A DNA stretch of 22,133 bases from an uncultured Rubrobacteraceae bacterium (GTDB lineage Bacteria; Actinomycetota; Rubrobacteria; Rubrobacterales; Rubrobacteraceae). Both the position numbers and the translations under genes were made by a program. Where the stretch lies: positions 1 to 22,133 of the forward strand of contig CADCVI010000210.1 of assembly GCA_902806105.1 (NCBI GenBank), written 5' to 3'. Under the pieces are notes generated by a model. That model searched no databases. It saw only the letters and a program-made list of their open reading frames with translations, and was not told the origin of the DNA. Shown in pieces: positions 1 through 8,610 of the stretch; position 1 is the first letter of the stretch, and each line of letters opens with the position of its first letter.

Positions 1-2406
1 GGCCTTGGTCAATATGATCCCGGTAAAAGCGAACGCGCCGGTGACGACGATTATGATCGCGGCTGCCGAGGTGATAATGCCGGCGGTCGCGACGAGGCCC
101 TTGGAGACGCTCGCCGTGTTCGAGTCGCCGTTCTCGTAGGCCTCGCGGATGCGGGAGAGCAGGAAGACCTCGTAGTCCATGGAGACCCCGAAGATCGTGC
201 AGAACATCAGGATCGGCAGTGTGGCGTCCACGAAGCCTAGAGGCGTAAAGTTCAGGAGGCCGGAGAGGTTGCCGTCCTGGAAGACGAAGACCACCGCGCC
301 GTAGCTGGCGGAGAGGCTCAAGATGTTCACGATCACGGCTTTGAGGGGGATAAAGACCGAGCGGAAGGTAAGCAGCAGGACCAGGTACGTCACCCCGATC
401 ACGAACCCGGCCGCGAGCGGCGCCTTCTTGTAGAGGCTCGATATAAAGTCCTTCTGCCCCGCGGAGAGCCCACCGACCAGGAAGCTCGTCCCCTCCGGGG
501 CATCCACGGCCCGCACCGCGTCCACAGCACCATAGGCCCTCTGGGTGTAGGGGTTCTGCTCCGTGACCGCCCTGATGAGCGTCCGGTCCCCCGCAACGTA
601 GGAATCGACCGCGTTCCGAAGCTCCTCGGAGTCGCGGGCGGCGGGGAGCTTCAAGAAGTTCGCCACCCCTTCAGGCGTGACGTCCCCGTCCGCCGAGACG
701 CCCTGCGGGAGCGCGGGGACGCGACGGTCCACCTCCTCCGAGACGCGGCGCTCGACCTCGGCCCGGATCTCACCCTCTGCCGCCCGAACCTCCTCGGCCA
801 CCCGCGGCTCCACCTCGGCCCTGACCTGCTCCTCCGTGCCGGGCGGAACGGCGCCGTACGTTGCCTCTACCTCGGAGAGTTGCCGCTGGACCTCTCTATC
901 GGTGTTCCTCTCGATCTGCTGCCGGATTTGTTCCTCGACGAGCCCGTCGACCCGTCCGGCAGCCTCGCGCTCGGCGTCGGAGCGGGCGTCGCCGACCCGC
1001 GCGGCGTAGTCGCGGGCCGCCCTCTCCCCAACCGTGTAGACGCTCTCGACGCGGGAGACACCATCCGCGGCGCTTATCCTCTCGCCGAGAACTTGCGCGT
1101 CGGCGAGGCCCTCGGCGGTGAGCGGGTCGCGGCCGAGATCGGCGACGACCTCCATGGGGTTCAGGGCGGCGTACTCGAAGTTCTCCTTCAGAAGGTCGTC
1201 GCCGGCGCGCGACTCGTACTTCTCGGGCAGGACCGTCGCCTCCGGGATGCCGACCTTCATGTGCGTCACGGGGAAGAGCAAGGCGGCGAGGATCCCGGCG
1301 ACCAGCACGATCACGATGAAGGGCCGCCGCATCACCACCTCGGCGCTCCGGCTCCAGAAGCCCGCGCCCGGGCTACCGCTCTGGCGCCGGATGCGGAGCA
1401 GGTTGACCCTCGGTCCCAGGACGCCGAGCAGGGCCGGCAGGAACGTCAGGGCGGCGAGGACGGAGACGAAGACCACGATCACGCCCGCCGCCCCGATAGA
1501 GCGCATAAACATAAAAGGAAAGAAGAGCAGGCCCGAGAGCCCGATCAACACCGCGGTTCCCGAGAAGAAGATCGAGCGTCCCGCCGTCGCCACGGTGCGC
1601 GGGATGGCCTCGGCCGTCGAGTAGTCTTCCAGCTCCTCGCGGAACCGGCTCACGAAGAACAGGGCGTAGTCGATCCCGAGCCCGAGCCCGAGCATCGTCG
1701 AGAGCGTGAGCACGAAGACGGACATGTCGTAGGAGCCGGCGATAAAGTAGATGATCGCCAGCGAGGTCAGCACGCTCGCCCCTCCGATCACGACCGGCAC
1801 CCCGGCAGCGACCAGCGTCCCGAAGGCGAAGATCAAGATAACCACCGCGAAGGGGAAGGCGTACTTCTCCGCTTTGCGCACGTCCTCGTTGCTCGCGGCC
1901 TCGAGGTCCTGGTAGACGGCCGGCGCCCCGGTGACGTAGGTGTTGAGATCGTCTGAGCGTACCTTCTCCCTGACGTCCGCGACCACGTTGCGGGCCTGGT
2001 CGATGGAGACGCTGAAGGCGATGATGGCGTACGACTTCTCCCCGTCCCTGGAGATGAAGCGCCCGTCTTCGGAGTTCGCGTAGGAGGCCACGTAACGGAC
2101 CTGGTCCATCTTCCTGACCCCGGCCAGCGCCTCCTCCTGGGCCTCCTGGAATGGTCTGCCCCTGGCCTCCCGGCCGTCTCCCGTGAAAACGACCGTCAGG
2201 GCGGCCGGGGAGACCCCGAACTCCTCGGACATGACGCGCTGCACCCGCTCGGCCTCTGAGTTCGAGCCCTCGAAGCCGCCGCCTTTCAGCCGCCCGGAGA
2301 GGTCGGGGGCAAAGAAGGCGCTGAAGACGAGGACGACGGCCCACACCGCGAGCACGGCCCACCTGAAACGGTAGGCGAACGCGCCGAGCCCGTAGAAGCC
2401 TCTCAC
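1..2406 (-). CDS. MMPL-family (RND-like) membrane transporter, 3' end cut by window edge
   Basis: This is a large inner-membrane transporter of the MMPL/RND-like family. Such proteins export lipids or other hydrophobic compounds using the proton gradient; the substrate here is unknown. A GTG at 2406 opens an 802-codon frame that is still open at base 1, and an in-frame TAG four codons upstream limits the start. There is no clear Shine-Dalgarno. The first membrane helix is near residues 16-33. Two repeats of the fold are visible, each with its family signature: GLGIDYALFFVSRFREE near residue 245 and GVSMDYEVFLLSRIREAYE near residue 742. Both carry the conserved Asp-Tyr pair. The second extracytoplasmic loop (about residues 460-570) is long, charged and heptad-like. 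One or two helices are probably missing beyond the edge. Family call is firm. Confidence 0.93.
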   Translation of the reverse strand, partial: MRGFYGLGAFAYRFRWAVLAVWAVVLVFSAFFAPDLSGRLKGGGFEGSNSEAERVQRVMSEEFGVSPAALTVVFTGDGREARGRPFQEAQEEALAGVRKMDQVRYVASYANSEDGRFISRDGEKSYAIIAFSVSIDQARNVVADVREKVRSDDLNTYVTGAPAVYQDLEAASNEDVRKAEKYAFPFAVVILIFAFGTLVAAGVPVVIGGASVLTSLAIIYFIAGSYDMSVFVLTLSTMLGLGLGIDYALFFVSRFREELEDYSTAEAIPRTVATAGRSIFFSGTAVLIGLSGLLFFPFMFMRSIGAAGVIVVFVSVLAALTFLPALLGVLGPRVNLLRIRRQSGSPGAGFWSRSAEVVMRRPFIVIVLVAGILAALLFPVTHMKVGIPEATVLPEKYESRAGDDLLKENFEYAALNPMEVVADLGRDPLTAEGLADAQVLGERISAADGVSRVESVYTVGERAARDYAARVGDARSDAEREAAGRVDGLVEEQIRQQIERNTDREVQRQLSEVEATYGAVPPGTEEQVRAEVEPRVAEEVRAAEGEIRAEVERRVSEEVDRRVPALPQGVSADGDVTPEGVANFLKLPAARDSEELRNAVDSYVAGDRTLIRAVTEQNPYTQRAYGAVDAVRAVDAPEGTSFLVGGLSAGQKDFISSLYKKAPLAAGFVIGVTYLVLLLTFRSVFIPLKAVIVNILSLSASYGAVVFVFQDGNLSGLLNFTPLGFVDATLPILMFCTIFGVSMDYEVFLLSRIREAYENGDSNTASVSKGLVATAGIITSAAAIIIVVTGAFAFTGIILTKA

Positions 2407-2513
2407 GCTTTGTTGCGGCTATCTTTGGAGGACCTTCGCATCGGCGCTATGGTACCCGAAGGGGCGAGGCGGAACGGTGTTTGGTTACACGAACGTGAGG
2501 CCGGACCCTGTGC

Positions 2514-3710
2514 TCAGGCCCCGCCGGGAGCCCCGCCGGGGGCGCGGGTTCTCCCAGGGAGCGTGAGGGCGAGCACGAGGCCGGCGACGGGGAGGGCGGC
2601 TATGGCGAGCATGGTGGTTTCGAGGCCGCCGGCGTCGGCGAGAAGGCCGAGCAGGGGCGCGCCCACGCCCCCGAGGCCGATGGAGAGCCCCATCGTGACC
2701 CCGGCGGCGAGGCCTATGCGGCCGGGCAGGTACTCCTGGCCCATCACCACCGTCACCCCGAAGGTCCCGACCGTCGCCGCGCCGACGAGCGCGAGCAGCG
2801 CCATCCCGGGGTACGGGCCGACGAACGTGAAGGCCAGCACGAGCGGCGGCAGCACGAGCATCGACCCGACCAGCACTATCTTCCGTCCGAACCTGTCCGC
2901 AAGCGGCCCCATGAGCAGCGTGCCGACCGCGCCCGCGGCGAGCATCACCGTAAGGGCCACGTTGCCGAGGGCGACCGACGCGCCGAGCACGCGCTCGTAG
3001 TAGGAGGCCACGAACGCGATGAGCCCGAAAAAGACGAACGAGCGTACGGCGACGACCGCGATCATGACGGCGAACGGCCCCCAGCTCTCAGGCGACGACT
3101 CCACCTCCTGCGACCCGTTCGCCGCCTCCTCAGGCGCGAGCCGCAGCATGCGGGAGGTCTCGGCGAACATGACGCCCGCCATCAACGCGGCCGGTAGGGC
3201 GAGAAAGAGCGCGCCGGGCAGGCCGAAGGCCAGGACGAGCGGGGTGGCGACGATGGGGCCGAGGGCGAAGCCGGCGTTCCCCCCGACGGAGAAGAAGCTC
3301 ATGCCCCTGGCCCGTCGGGCGCCGGAGACGTAGTTCGCAAAGCGCGCCGCCTCCGGGTGGAAGGCCGCGACGCCGACGCCGCTCAGGACTACGGAGGCGA
3401 AGATCAGAGGATAACTAGGGGCAACCCCGACGAGCGCCATGCCGACCCCCGCCAGGAGCACGCCGAGCGGCATCAGGGCCGGAATGGGGTTCCGGTCGGA
3501 GAAGATACCGAAGAGGGGCTGGACGAGGGAGGAGCTGACGGTGGCGGCGAAGACCAGCGCCCCCGCCGCGGTCAGAGAGAGGCCACGCTCGGAGATAAGG
3601 AACGGCAGCAGCGCCGCGACGGCGCCCTGGTTGAGGTCCGTAAAGAGGTGCCCCGCCGAGAGGACGCCCATCGCCCTGCGGTCCACACCTTTCTTCGAGG
3701 CCGCGCTCAC
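2514..3710 (-). CDS. MFS efflux transporter, fosmidomycin-resistance (Fsr)-like
   Basis: This 398-residue protein has about 12 hydrophobic helices, so it is a major facilitator superfamily permease that moves small molecules by proton antiport. The N-terminal stretch GHLFTDLNQGAVAALLPFL, the motif-A-like GIFSDR after helix 2, and FFSVGGNAGFALGP in the fifth-helix area resemble the Fsr/YfnC subgroup. The second half has its own motif A, GPLADRFGRK. I chose the GTG at 3710 because a perfect AGGAGG lies five bases upstream. It lies between sppA and the MMPL transporter on the same strand, with short gaps, so co-transcription is possible. Both neighbouring transporters may contribute to export or resistance, but the substrate cannot be read from sequence. 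The MFS call is sure and the Fsr subgroup likely. Confidence 0.9.
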   Translation of the reverse strand: MSAASKKGVDRRAMGVLSAGHLFTDLNQGAVAALLPFLISERGLSLTAAGALVFAATVSSSLVQPLFGIFSDRNPIPALMPLGVLLAGVGMALVGVAPSYPLIFASVVLSGVGVAAFHPEAARFANYVSGARRARGMSFFSVGGNAGFALGPIVATPLVLAFGLPGALFLALPAALMAGVMFAETSRMLRLAPEEAANGSQEVESSPESWGPFAVMIAVVAVRSFVFFGLIAFVASYYERVLGASVALGNVALTVMLAAGAVGTLLMGPLADRFGRKIVLVGSMLVLPPLVLAFTFVGPYPGMALLALVGAATVGTFGVTVVMGQEYLPGRIGLAAGVTMGLSIGLGGVGAPLLGLLADAGGLETTMLAIAALPVAGLVLALTLPGRTRAPGGAPGGA

Positions 3711-3715
3711 GCTTC

Positions 3716-3721
3716 CCTCCT
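3716..3721 (-). promoter_or_regulatory. Ribosome binding site AGGAGG of the MFS gene
   Basis: A perfect AGGAGG on the minus strand lies five bases before the GTG at 3710. It fixes the non-ATG start and is one of the strongest Shine-Dalgarno sequences in the window. Confidence 0.7.
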
Positions 3722-3743
3722 ACGATCTCCGATCCCGAAGATG

Positions 3744-5441
3744 CTACCAGTCATCCCGGATCCCGTACGGCCCCATCGCCCACACCCGGCCGGGAAGCTC
3801 CAGGAACTCGCGCCTCAGGCCGCCCACGATCTCCTCGACGACCTCCGCGGGTTCCCCCGGCGCCGGCCGCCCGGTCCGCGGGACCGGCACCCTCAAGAGC
3901 ACCTCGGCCGGACTCCCCTCCCCTATGCCGCCGAGCTCGCGGGCCCTCCGGAACGCCTCCCGGAAGCCACCCACACCGTCAACGAGCCCCAGATCCAGGG
4001 CCTCTGCGCCGCTCCAGACCCTGCCCCCGGCGATGCCGTCCAGCCCAGGGAGGCTCCGGCCGCGCGCAACCCGGCCCTTGAACTCGTCGTAGATGCGCCC
4101 GATCTGACGCTCCAGCACCCGCAACTCATCCTCCGTTGGCCGGCGGCTGGGGTCCATCAAGCCGGCCCGCTCTCCTCTTTCGAGCCCGACCGGGTTGATG
4201 CCAAGACTACCGTAGAGCCGGTCGGCTACGGGGCGGATCGTGATGACGCCGATAGAGCCCGTGACCGTGGACCGGCGGGCGACGACGTGGGCTGCGGGGG
4301 CCGAGACGTAGTAGCCGCCGGAGGCCGCGACGTTGCCCATAAGCACGACGACGGGCTTTTTGGCGGAGATACGACCGACCTCGCGCCAGATCAGGTCGGA
4401 GGCAAGCGCGTCCCCGCCCGGCGACTCGACGTGGAGCAAGACGGCACCGACCCGCCGATTCTTCTCGGCCCCCCTGAGCGTCGCCACCACGGACTCGCTT
4501 CCCGCGCGCTCTCCCCCCAGAAACGGGATCGGCACGGGCACCCGGCGGCTCCTGCCGCGCATGATCGTCCCCGACACCTGCACGAGCCCGATCCGCCGCC
4601 GCACCCGCCTCCGGTACGGCACCTTGAGAGATTTTTTCGCCGCCGCCCACTCTGCGATGCGTGGTCTCTCCCCACCGGCCGCGAGCCTCTCCGGCAGCCC
4701 GTCCTCGTAGAGGACGCCGTCGAGGAGGCGGGCGGCCACGGCCTCTTCGGGGCCGTAGGGTGCGCCGTCGATCGCATCCCGCGCCTCAGCCTCCGTGAGG
4801 CCCCTCGACTCCCGGATGGCGCGGAGGACCTCCTGGTAGCGCCCGTCGAGGAGGCGCTGGGCCTGCTCGCGGGCCTCGCGCGAGAAGTCGTTGCGGGTAA
4901 AGGGCTCGCCCGCGGACTTGTACGGCGAGACGGCGACCACCTCGGCCCCGATACCGAGACGGTCCAGCGCCTCTTTGAAGAAGCTGACCCTGGTCCGTAC
5001 TCCCGTCACGCCCACGGTGACGAGCGGGGCTGCGAGGACCTCATCGGCCGCGCAAGCCAGGTAGTACGAGCGCGTGTCAACCGGGTCCGCCAGGTACGCC
5101 ACGACCCGGCCTCCCCCCTCCCGGAACGCCAGAAGCTCCCCCCTGGCCTCCTCCAGCGCGGCCCAGCCCGCCTCGACGTCTTTGATGCGTAGCACCACGC
5201 CGCGGACCCGGCCGTCCAGAGAGATGCGGCCGAGCCTCTCGCGCAGGGTTTGAAGCGTGACGGGACCCGGCCCACGGTTGACGCGTCTGCGCAAGAAGCC
5301 CGCGGGCGTCTCGAACTCGGGCAGGGCGCCGCTTATCTCTAGCCACACGAATCCCGGCGGCCGGCCGAGCAGGCGTCTCAGGGCGTTGGAGATCAGATGC
5401 CAGAGGTTGGCCAGAAGGTTAGCGAGCACGGACACTGCCAC
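3744..5441 (-). CDS. sppA: Signal peptide peptidase SppA, two-domain (67 kDa-type) S49 protease
   Basis: SppA is a membrane-associated serine protease of family S49 that degrades leftover signal peptides. From the GTG at 5441 the protein has 565 residues, the length of the tandem-domain (E. coli-like) form. The catalytic dyad is visible. The lysine lies in the N-terminal domain in PYKSAGEPF (about K175), and the serine in the C-terminal domain in GNVAASGGYY (about S374), followed by the usual STVTGSIGVI segment. A short hydrophobic stretch near residues 5-17 could anchor it. The start is uncertain: the frame stays open upstream to 5552, but those extra codons run into the divergent regulator gene and read like non-coding sequence. 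No good Shine-Dalgarno marks either choice. It ends 33 bases before the MFS gene. Confidence 0.92.
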   Translation of the reverse strand: MAVSVLANLLANLWHLISNALRRLLGRPPGFVWLEISGALPEFETPAGFLRRRVNRGPGPVTLQTLRERLGRISLDGRVRGVVLRIKDVEAGWAALEEARGELLAFREGGGRVVAYLADPVDTRSYYLACAADEVLAAPLVTVGVTGVRTRVSFFKEALDRLGIGAEVVAVSPYKSAGEPFTRNDFSREAREQAQRLLDGRYQEVLRAIRESRGLTEAEARDAIDGAPYGPEEAVAARLLDGVLYEDGLPERLAAGGERPRIAEWAAAKKSLKVPYRRRVRRRIGLVQVSGTIMRGRSRRVPVPIPFLGGERAGSESVVATLRGAEKNRRVGAVLLHVESPGGDALASDLIWREVGRISAKKPVVVLMGNVAASGGYYVSAPAAHVVARRSTVTGSIGVITIRPVADRLYGSLGINPVGLERGERAGLMDPSRRPTEDELRVLERQIGRIYDEFKGRVARGRSLPGLDGIAGGRVWSGAEALDLGLVDGVGGFREAFRRARELGGIGEGSPAEVLLRVPVPRTGRPAPGEPAEVVEEIVGGLRREFLELPGRVWAMGPYGIRDDW

Positions 5442-5470
5442 TATGGTACACCGCGGTCGCGGGACGGCCT

Positions 5471-5476
5471 TATGAT
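5471..5476 (+). promoter_or_regulatory. Candidate -10 box TATGAT upstream of the Fur-type regulator
   Basis: TATGAT matches the consensus -10 hexamer at five of six positions and lies about 50 bases before the regulator's GTG, in the short gap between it and divergent sppA. No convincing -35 box was found at 16-18 bases, so this is tentative. Confidence 0.3.
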
Positions 5477-5526
5477 AGACTCGCGAACAGGAACGGTTAC
5501 TGATCGGCGAAGGGAACGGGCGACAC

Positions 5527-5958
5527 GTGGGCGGAACGCCGGAGAGGGACATACGCGAGCAGTTTCGCCGTTCGGGCTACACGCTCACCTCGCAGCGCAA
5601 GGCCGTACTGGAAGCCCTGGGCGAGAGCCGGGGGCATCCGTCGGCCGAGGACGTCTACCTCATCGTCAAGAGAAAGAACCCCCGGGTGGCGTTGGGCACC
5701 GTCTACCAGGCGCTCGGCGTGCTGGAGGAGATCGGGGTCATAGAGGCCAAGCACTGGTCGGAGTCGCCGACGCGCTACGACCTGAACCTGGGGCCGCACC
5801 TGGACATCCGGTGCCTCAGTTGCGGCGAGGTCTCCGAGGTACCCGGCGTGGTATTCGAGGACCTGGAAGAGAGCATCCAGGCCGCCACCACCTACCAGGT
5901 GACGCGGGCCACGGTCGTCGTGGAAGGCCTCTGCCCCGCCTGCCGCGACGCCGGCTGA
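5527..5958 (+). CDS. Fur/PerR-family metal-dependent transcriptional regulator
   Basis: This 143-residue regulator has the Fur fold: an N-terminal winged helix (LGTVYQALGVLEEIGVI, about residues 58-74) and a C-terminal dimerisation domain. The structural zinc site is complete, with CLSC near residues 98-101 and CPAC near the C-terminus. In the regulatory metal site, the early His of the RGHPSAEDVY segment and the Asp of RYD are kept. The PerR-type H-x-H is H-L-D here, and the later Asp aligns with Glu. The protein may therefore sense a different metal, or peroxide less strongly. The start is the GTG at 5527, with a weak GAAGGGA about 11 bases upstream. It is divergent from sppA. Nothing beside it (catalase, iron uptake) reveals its regulon. 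Subfamily (PerR, Fur or Zur) is uncertain. Confidence 0.88.
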   Translation: MGGTPERDIREQFRRSGYTLTSQRKAVLEALGESRGHPSAEDVYLIVKRKNPRVALGTVYQALGVLEEIGVIEAKHWSESPTRYDLNLGPHLDIRCLSCGEVSEVPGVVFEDLEESIQAATTYQVTRATVVVEGLCPACRDAG

Positions 5959-5981
5959 ACCATCCTCCTGCCTCCAACCTG

Positions 5982-6011
5982 CCGCCGGCAACGCCCGGAG
6001 ACGCCCGGCGG
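5982..6011 (+). terminator. Possible weak terminator hairpin after the Fur-type gene
   Basis: CCGCCGG at 5982-5988 pairs perfectly with CCGGCGG at 6005-6011 around a 16-base loop, 23 bases after the regulator stop. Only a run of three T follows (6018-6020), so intrinsic termination would be weak. It could also simply be a GC-rich hairpin. Confidence 0.3.
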
Positions 6012-6109
6012 AGGCCCTTTACCTCATCGCGCGATACGTTTAACCTTTCGGGCCAAGGACGGCCCCAGCGTCGGGCGATGAGGAGCGAGGTTCCGTTGAA
6101 GGGGAGCAG

Positions 6110-7900
6110 ATGAACGGGGAGCGCGAAGACGCGGCGGCGGGGCTCGCCTCGGGCCTGGAGGCGGCCGGCGCCCTCATAGAGAGCCTCGAAGAGGAGGCGG
6201 CGGGGCTCCGGCGGGACCTTGAGGCGGCGACCGCGGCCCTGAAATCGGCCCAGGAAGAGGTCGCATCCCGCGCAGACGCGGAGCGCGAGGCGGCGGATCT
6301 GCGCGCCGAGATCTCCGACCTCAAGCGGCGCTACTCCGACGAGCAGCTCCGCATGAGCAACGAGCACATCGCCGAGGTCGCCGCCGTCCGGCGCACGCTG
6401 GAGGAGCAGCGCCGCGCCGACGTGGAGGCGGCCTCATCGCAGACCCGGGTCGAGGAACTCAGGGAGGAGTTCGCGCACGAGCGCGCGGCGCTGGAGGAGC
6501 GCCACAGGGCCGAGGTGGCGGAGCTCAAGACGTCTTCGGAGACGTGGGAGGAAGAGCTCAGGACAAAGTACAGGGAGCAGGAGCACCGCCACAAAGCCGA
6601 GTTGGAAGACGTACGGCGCGCGGGCGAGGAGCGGGCGGCGGAGCTAGAGGCCTCCAGGGACGAGGAGATCCGGCGCCGCGTCGCCGAGGAGCGCGCGTCC
6701 CACGAGGAGCGCCACGAGGCCGCCGTGCAGGCGCTCAAGAGCGCGGCGGCGGGCCGGGAGCTGGATCTCCAGAAGGACTACCAGGCCATGGTGGAGACGC
6801 AGCAGGCCGAGATAGAGTCGCTGAGGCGCGAGGTGGAGTCCCGCGCGCGCCAGGTTGAGGAGGCTCGAAAGGAGGAGCGCCGGCAGGTAAAGGCCATGGC
6901 CGACGGCAGGGAGCGTGACCTGCGCCGCTCGCAGGCGGCGAAGCTGGCCGAAGCCCGAGAGGCCGCCGACCGCCGGCTGACGGCCTTGCAGGGCCAGCGC
7001 GAGGCGGACAACCGGGCGCTGCGGGCCCGTAACGCCGAGGAGATGGCCGCAACCCAGAGGGAGTACGAGCGGAGGCTCGCCGTCGAGGACGAGCGCAGGA
7101 AATCCGAGACCTGGGCCCTAGAAGAGCGCCTCCAGGAGGCCGCCATCCGCCGCGAGACAGAACTGCGCGTCTATGGCGCCCGGCTAAAAGAACTCGAGGC
7201 CGGGCGTCTCGCGCAGAAGGCCGAACTCGAGAAGGAAAAAGAGACGACCGTAGAGAGGCTGGAGGCCGAGCTCTCCGCCAGGGAAGACCGGATCTCCTCG
7301 CTCCAGGAGGCTCTCGAAGAGGCCGAAGGTCGGCGGGACGCGGCGCCGGACCGGACCGAGCCCGCGACCGCGCAGGCCCCGACGGAGGAGGCCCGCGAGA
7401 CCCCCGAAGACCAGCAATCCCGGTCCAGGGCAGAGGAGGCAGAGGCGCGGACGGTTCTCGCCGAGGAGCGAATAGCGGACTTGGAAGCCCGCCTCCTGGA
7501 GGCCACGGAGGAGGCGAGACGCAATGCACAGGAGCGGGAGGCGGCCCACGAGCAGCTCGCCCGCCTCTCCGACCCCGAGCGCAAGTTGCGGGAGGGTCTC
7601 GCCCTCTTCAACGAGAGCGAGCACGCAAGAGCGGTCGCCTCTATCTCCCGCTCCTTCGGCCTCCCGAAAGTCCACGCCGGCCTCGGGGACGAGGCCTCGG
7701 GCAAACCGACCCTGACCCTGCTCTGGGGCGACGTCGCCTGGCGCCGCTACGTCTCCGACCCGACCGAGGGCGTCCCGGACCCGAGGGTCTACCTCGCCGG
7801 GACCGGGGACGACCCCTCCGAAGTGCCCGCCCCGGAGCGCCGCCCAAACGCCCGCATGGACGCCCGGGGACGCCTAATGCTGGGGGTGCAGGCGCGCTGA
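6110..7900 (+). CDS. Long coiled-coil protein with a distinct C-terminal domain, function unknown
   Basis: I do not recognise this 596-residue protein. Residues of about 20-410 form an almost unbroken charged coiled coil, very rich in Glu, Arg and Ala, with no signal peptide or membrane segment. A linker rich in Pro, Thr and Glu (about 415-440) and a shorter coil follow. Then comes a globular domain at about 486-575 containing LFNESEHARAVASISRSFG and LTLLWGDVAWRRYV. That tail looks like the conserved functional part. ATG at 6110 has a good AAGGGGAG Shine-Dalgarno at 6099-6106. The gene stands alone, between the Fur-type regulator and a convergent membrane-protein gene. The architecture suggests a cytoplasmic scaffold or an SMC/DivIVA-like structural role, but that is only inference. 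High confidence it is a gene, none on function. Confidence 0.85.
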   Translation: MNGEREDAAAGLASGLEAAGALIESLEEEAAGLRRDLEAATAALKSAQEEVASRADAEREAADLRAEISDLKRRYSDEQLRMSNEHIAEVAAVRRTLEEQRRADVEAASSQTRVEELREEFAHERAALEERHRAEVAELKTSSETWEEELRTKYREQEHRHKAELEDVRRAGEERAAELEASRDEEIRRRVAEERASHEERHEAAVQALKSAAAGRELDLQKDYQAMVETQQAEIESLRREVESRARQVEEARKEERRQVKAMADGRERDLRRSQAAKLAEAREAADRRLTALQGQREADNRALRARNAEEMAATQREYERRLAVEDERRKSETWALEERLQEAAIRRETELRVYGARLKELEAGRLAQKAELEKEKETTVERLEAELSAREDRISSLQEALEEAEGRRDAAPDRTEPATAQAPTEEARETPEDQQSRSRAEEAEARTVLAEERIADLEARLLEATEEARRNAQEREAAHEQLARLSDPERKLREGLALFNESEHARAVASISRSFGLPKVHAGLGDEASGKPTLTLLWGDVAWRRYVSDPTEGVPDPRVYLAGTGDDPSEVPAPERRPNARMDARGRLMLGVQAR

Positions 7901-8007
7901 TCAGGCTCAAGGTCCTGAGGCACTAGGGGCGCGGCCCGGAGCCCGACATCGCCACCACTACTAGCTCAAAAAGGTTGCATGCCCGCAGCTTCGCGATCCC
8001 GGAACAG

Positions 8008-8044
8008 CTCAAAACCTAGAGCCTCAAAACCTCGAACCTCGATC
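8008..8044. repeat. Short imperfect periodic repeat between convergent genes
   Basis: CTCAAAACCT occurs at 8008-8017 and again at 8023-8032, followed by the related CTCGAACCT. On the minus strand this reads as repeated AGGTT-plus-purine/pyrimidine units. It overlaps the stop codon of the membrane-protein gene and resembles the AGGTTTCAG repeat just upstream of recQ. Confidence 0.5.
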
Positions 8045-8495
8045 AGGCGCGGCCCGTGCGGCGCATACGGCGAAGGACGCGCTCGTTGTGGGCCTGGATG
8101 GCATGGCCGCGGCGGGAGCCGACGTATGCCGCGGCGACCGAGGCCGCGAGGAAGGCGGCGGCCAGCAGGGCCGTTCCGACGCTGTCTATGCCGGGAAATG
8201 GGGTCTTGCCGACGATCAGGTTGACGGCCGGGGAGATCACGAACGCCGCGGGGGCGACCAGCGTGCCGTGCAGCCGCTGCCGGTCCGGGGCCTTGTACGC
8301 CCCGGCCATCCCCCCGAAGTAGAAGGAGAGGGCGCACACGAAGAGCAGCAGCGGCGCGAAGTTTCTGAAGGAGGTGGACGACGGCTCGAGTTGGAAGACC
8401 CAGGAGAGCACAGGCGCGAGTATGCCGAACACGATGAGGAGGACGAGCACGAACGCCACGAGCATTCCGACACCCACCGCTGCGAAGCTTCTCAT
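8043..8495 (-). CDS. Small multi-pass membrane protein, function unknown
   Basis: This 150-residue protein has about four hydrophobic helices (near residues 7-29, 46-66, 78-96 and 106-126). It ends in a short basic cytoplasmic tail (RRGHAIQAHNERVLRRMRR). No enzyme motif, lipobox or known domain is visible. It resembles small conserved integral membrane proteins of unknown role. ATG at 8495 is taken as start because helix 1 follows at once, but no clear Shine-Dalgarno precedes it. It is convergent with the coiled-coil gene and divergent from the sulfatase-like gene, so it is probably a single-gene unit. The stop codon falls inside the short repeat at 8008-8044. Confidence 0.75.
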   Translation of the reverse strand: MRSFAAVGVGMLVAFVLVLLIVFGILAPVLSWVFQLEPSSTSFRNFAPLLLFVCALSFYFGGMAGAYKAPDRQRLHGTLVAPAAFVISPAVNLIVGKTPFPGIDSVGTALLAAAFLAASVAAAYVGSRRGHAIQAHNERVLRRMRRTGRA

Positions 8496-8610
8496 AGGCG
8501 AATTCTAACAGCCCGGGTGCGATACCCCGTGGCCGGGTTCACCCGCGGAGACCGCGGAACGGGCGACGCCCGCTTGTAGGCCGGGGCGCGGCATAGTAAC
8601 CTCTCGAACC

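Noticed and set aside
3357..5192. 611-codon open frame on the plus strand
   Set aside because: It is antisense to sppA and the MFS gene, with shadow-like composition and no motif. The opposite strand encodes clear enzymes.
5442..5552. N-terminal extension of SppA
   Set aside because: It would overlap the divergent regulator gene and its promoter region, and the residues do not look like a signal or domain.
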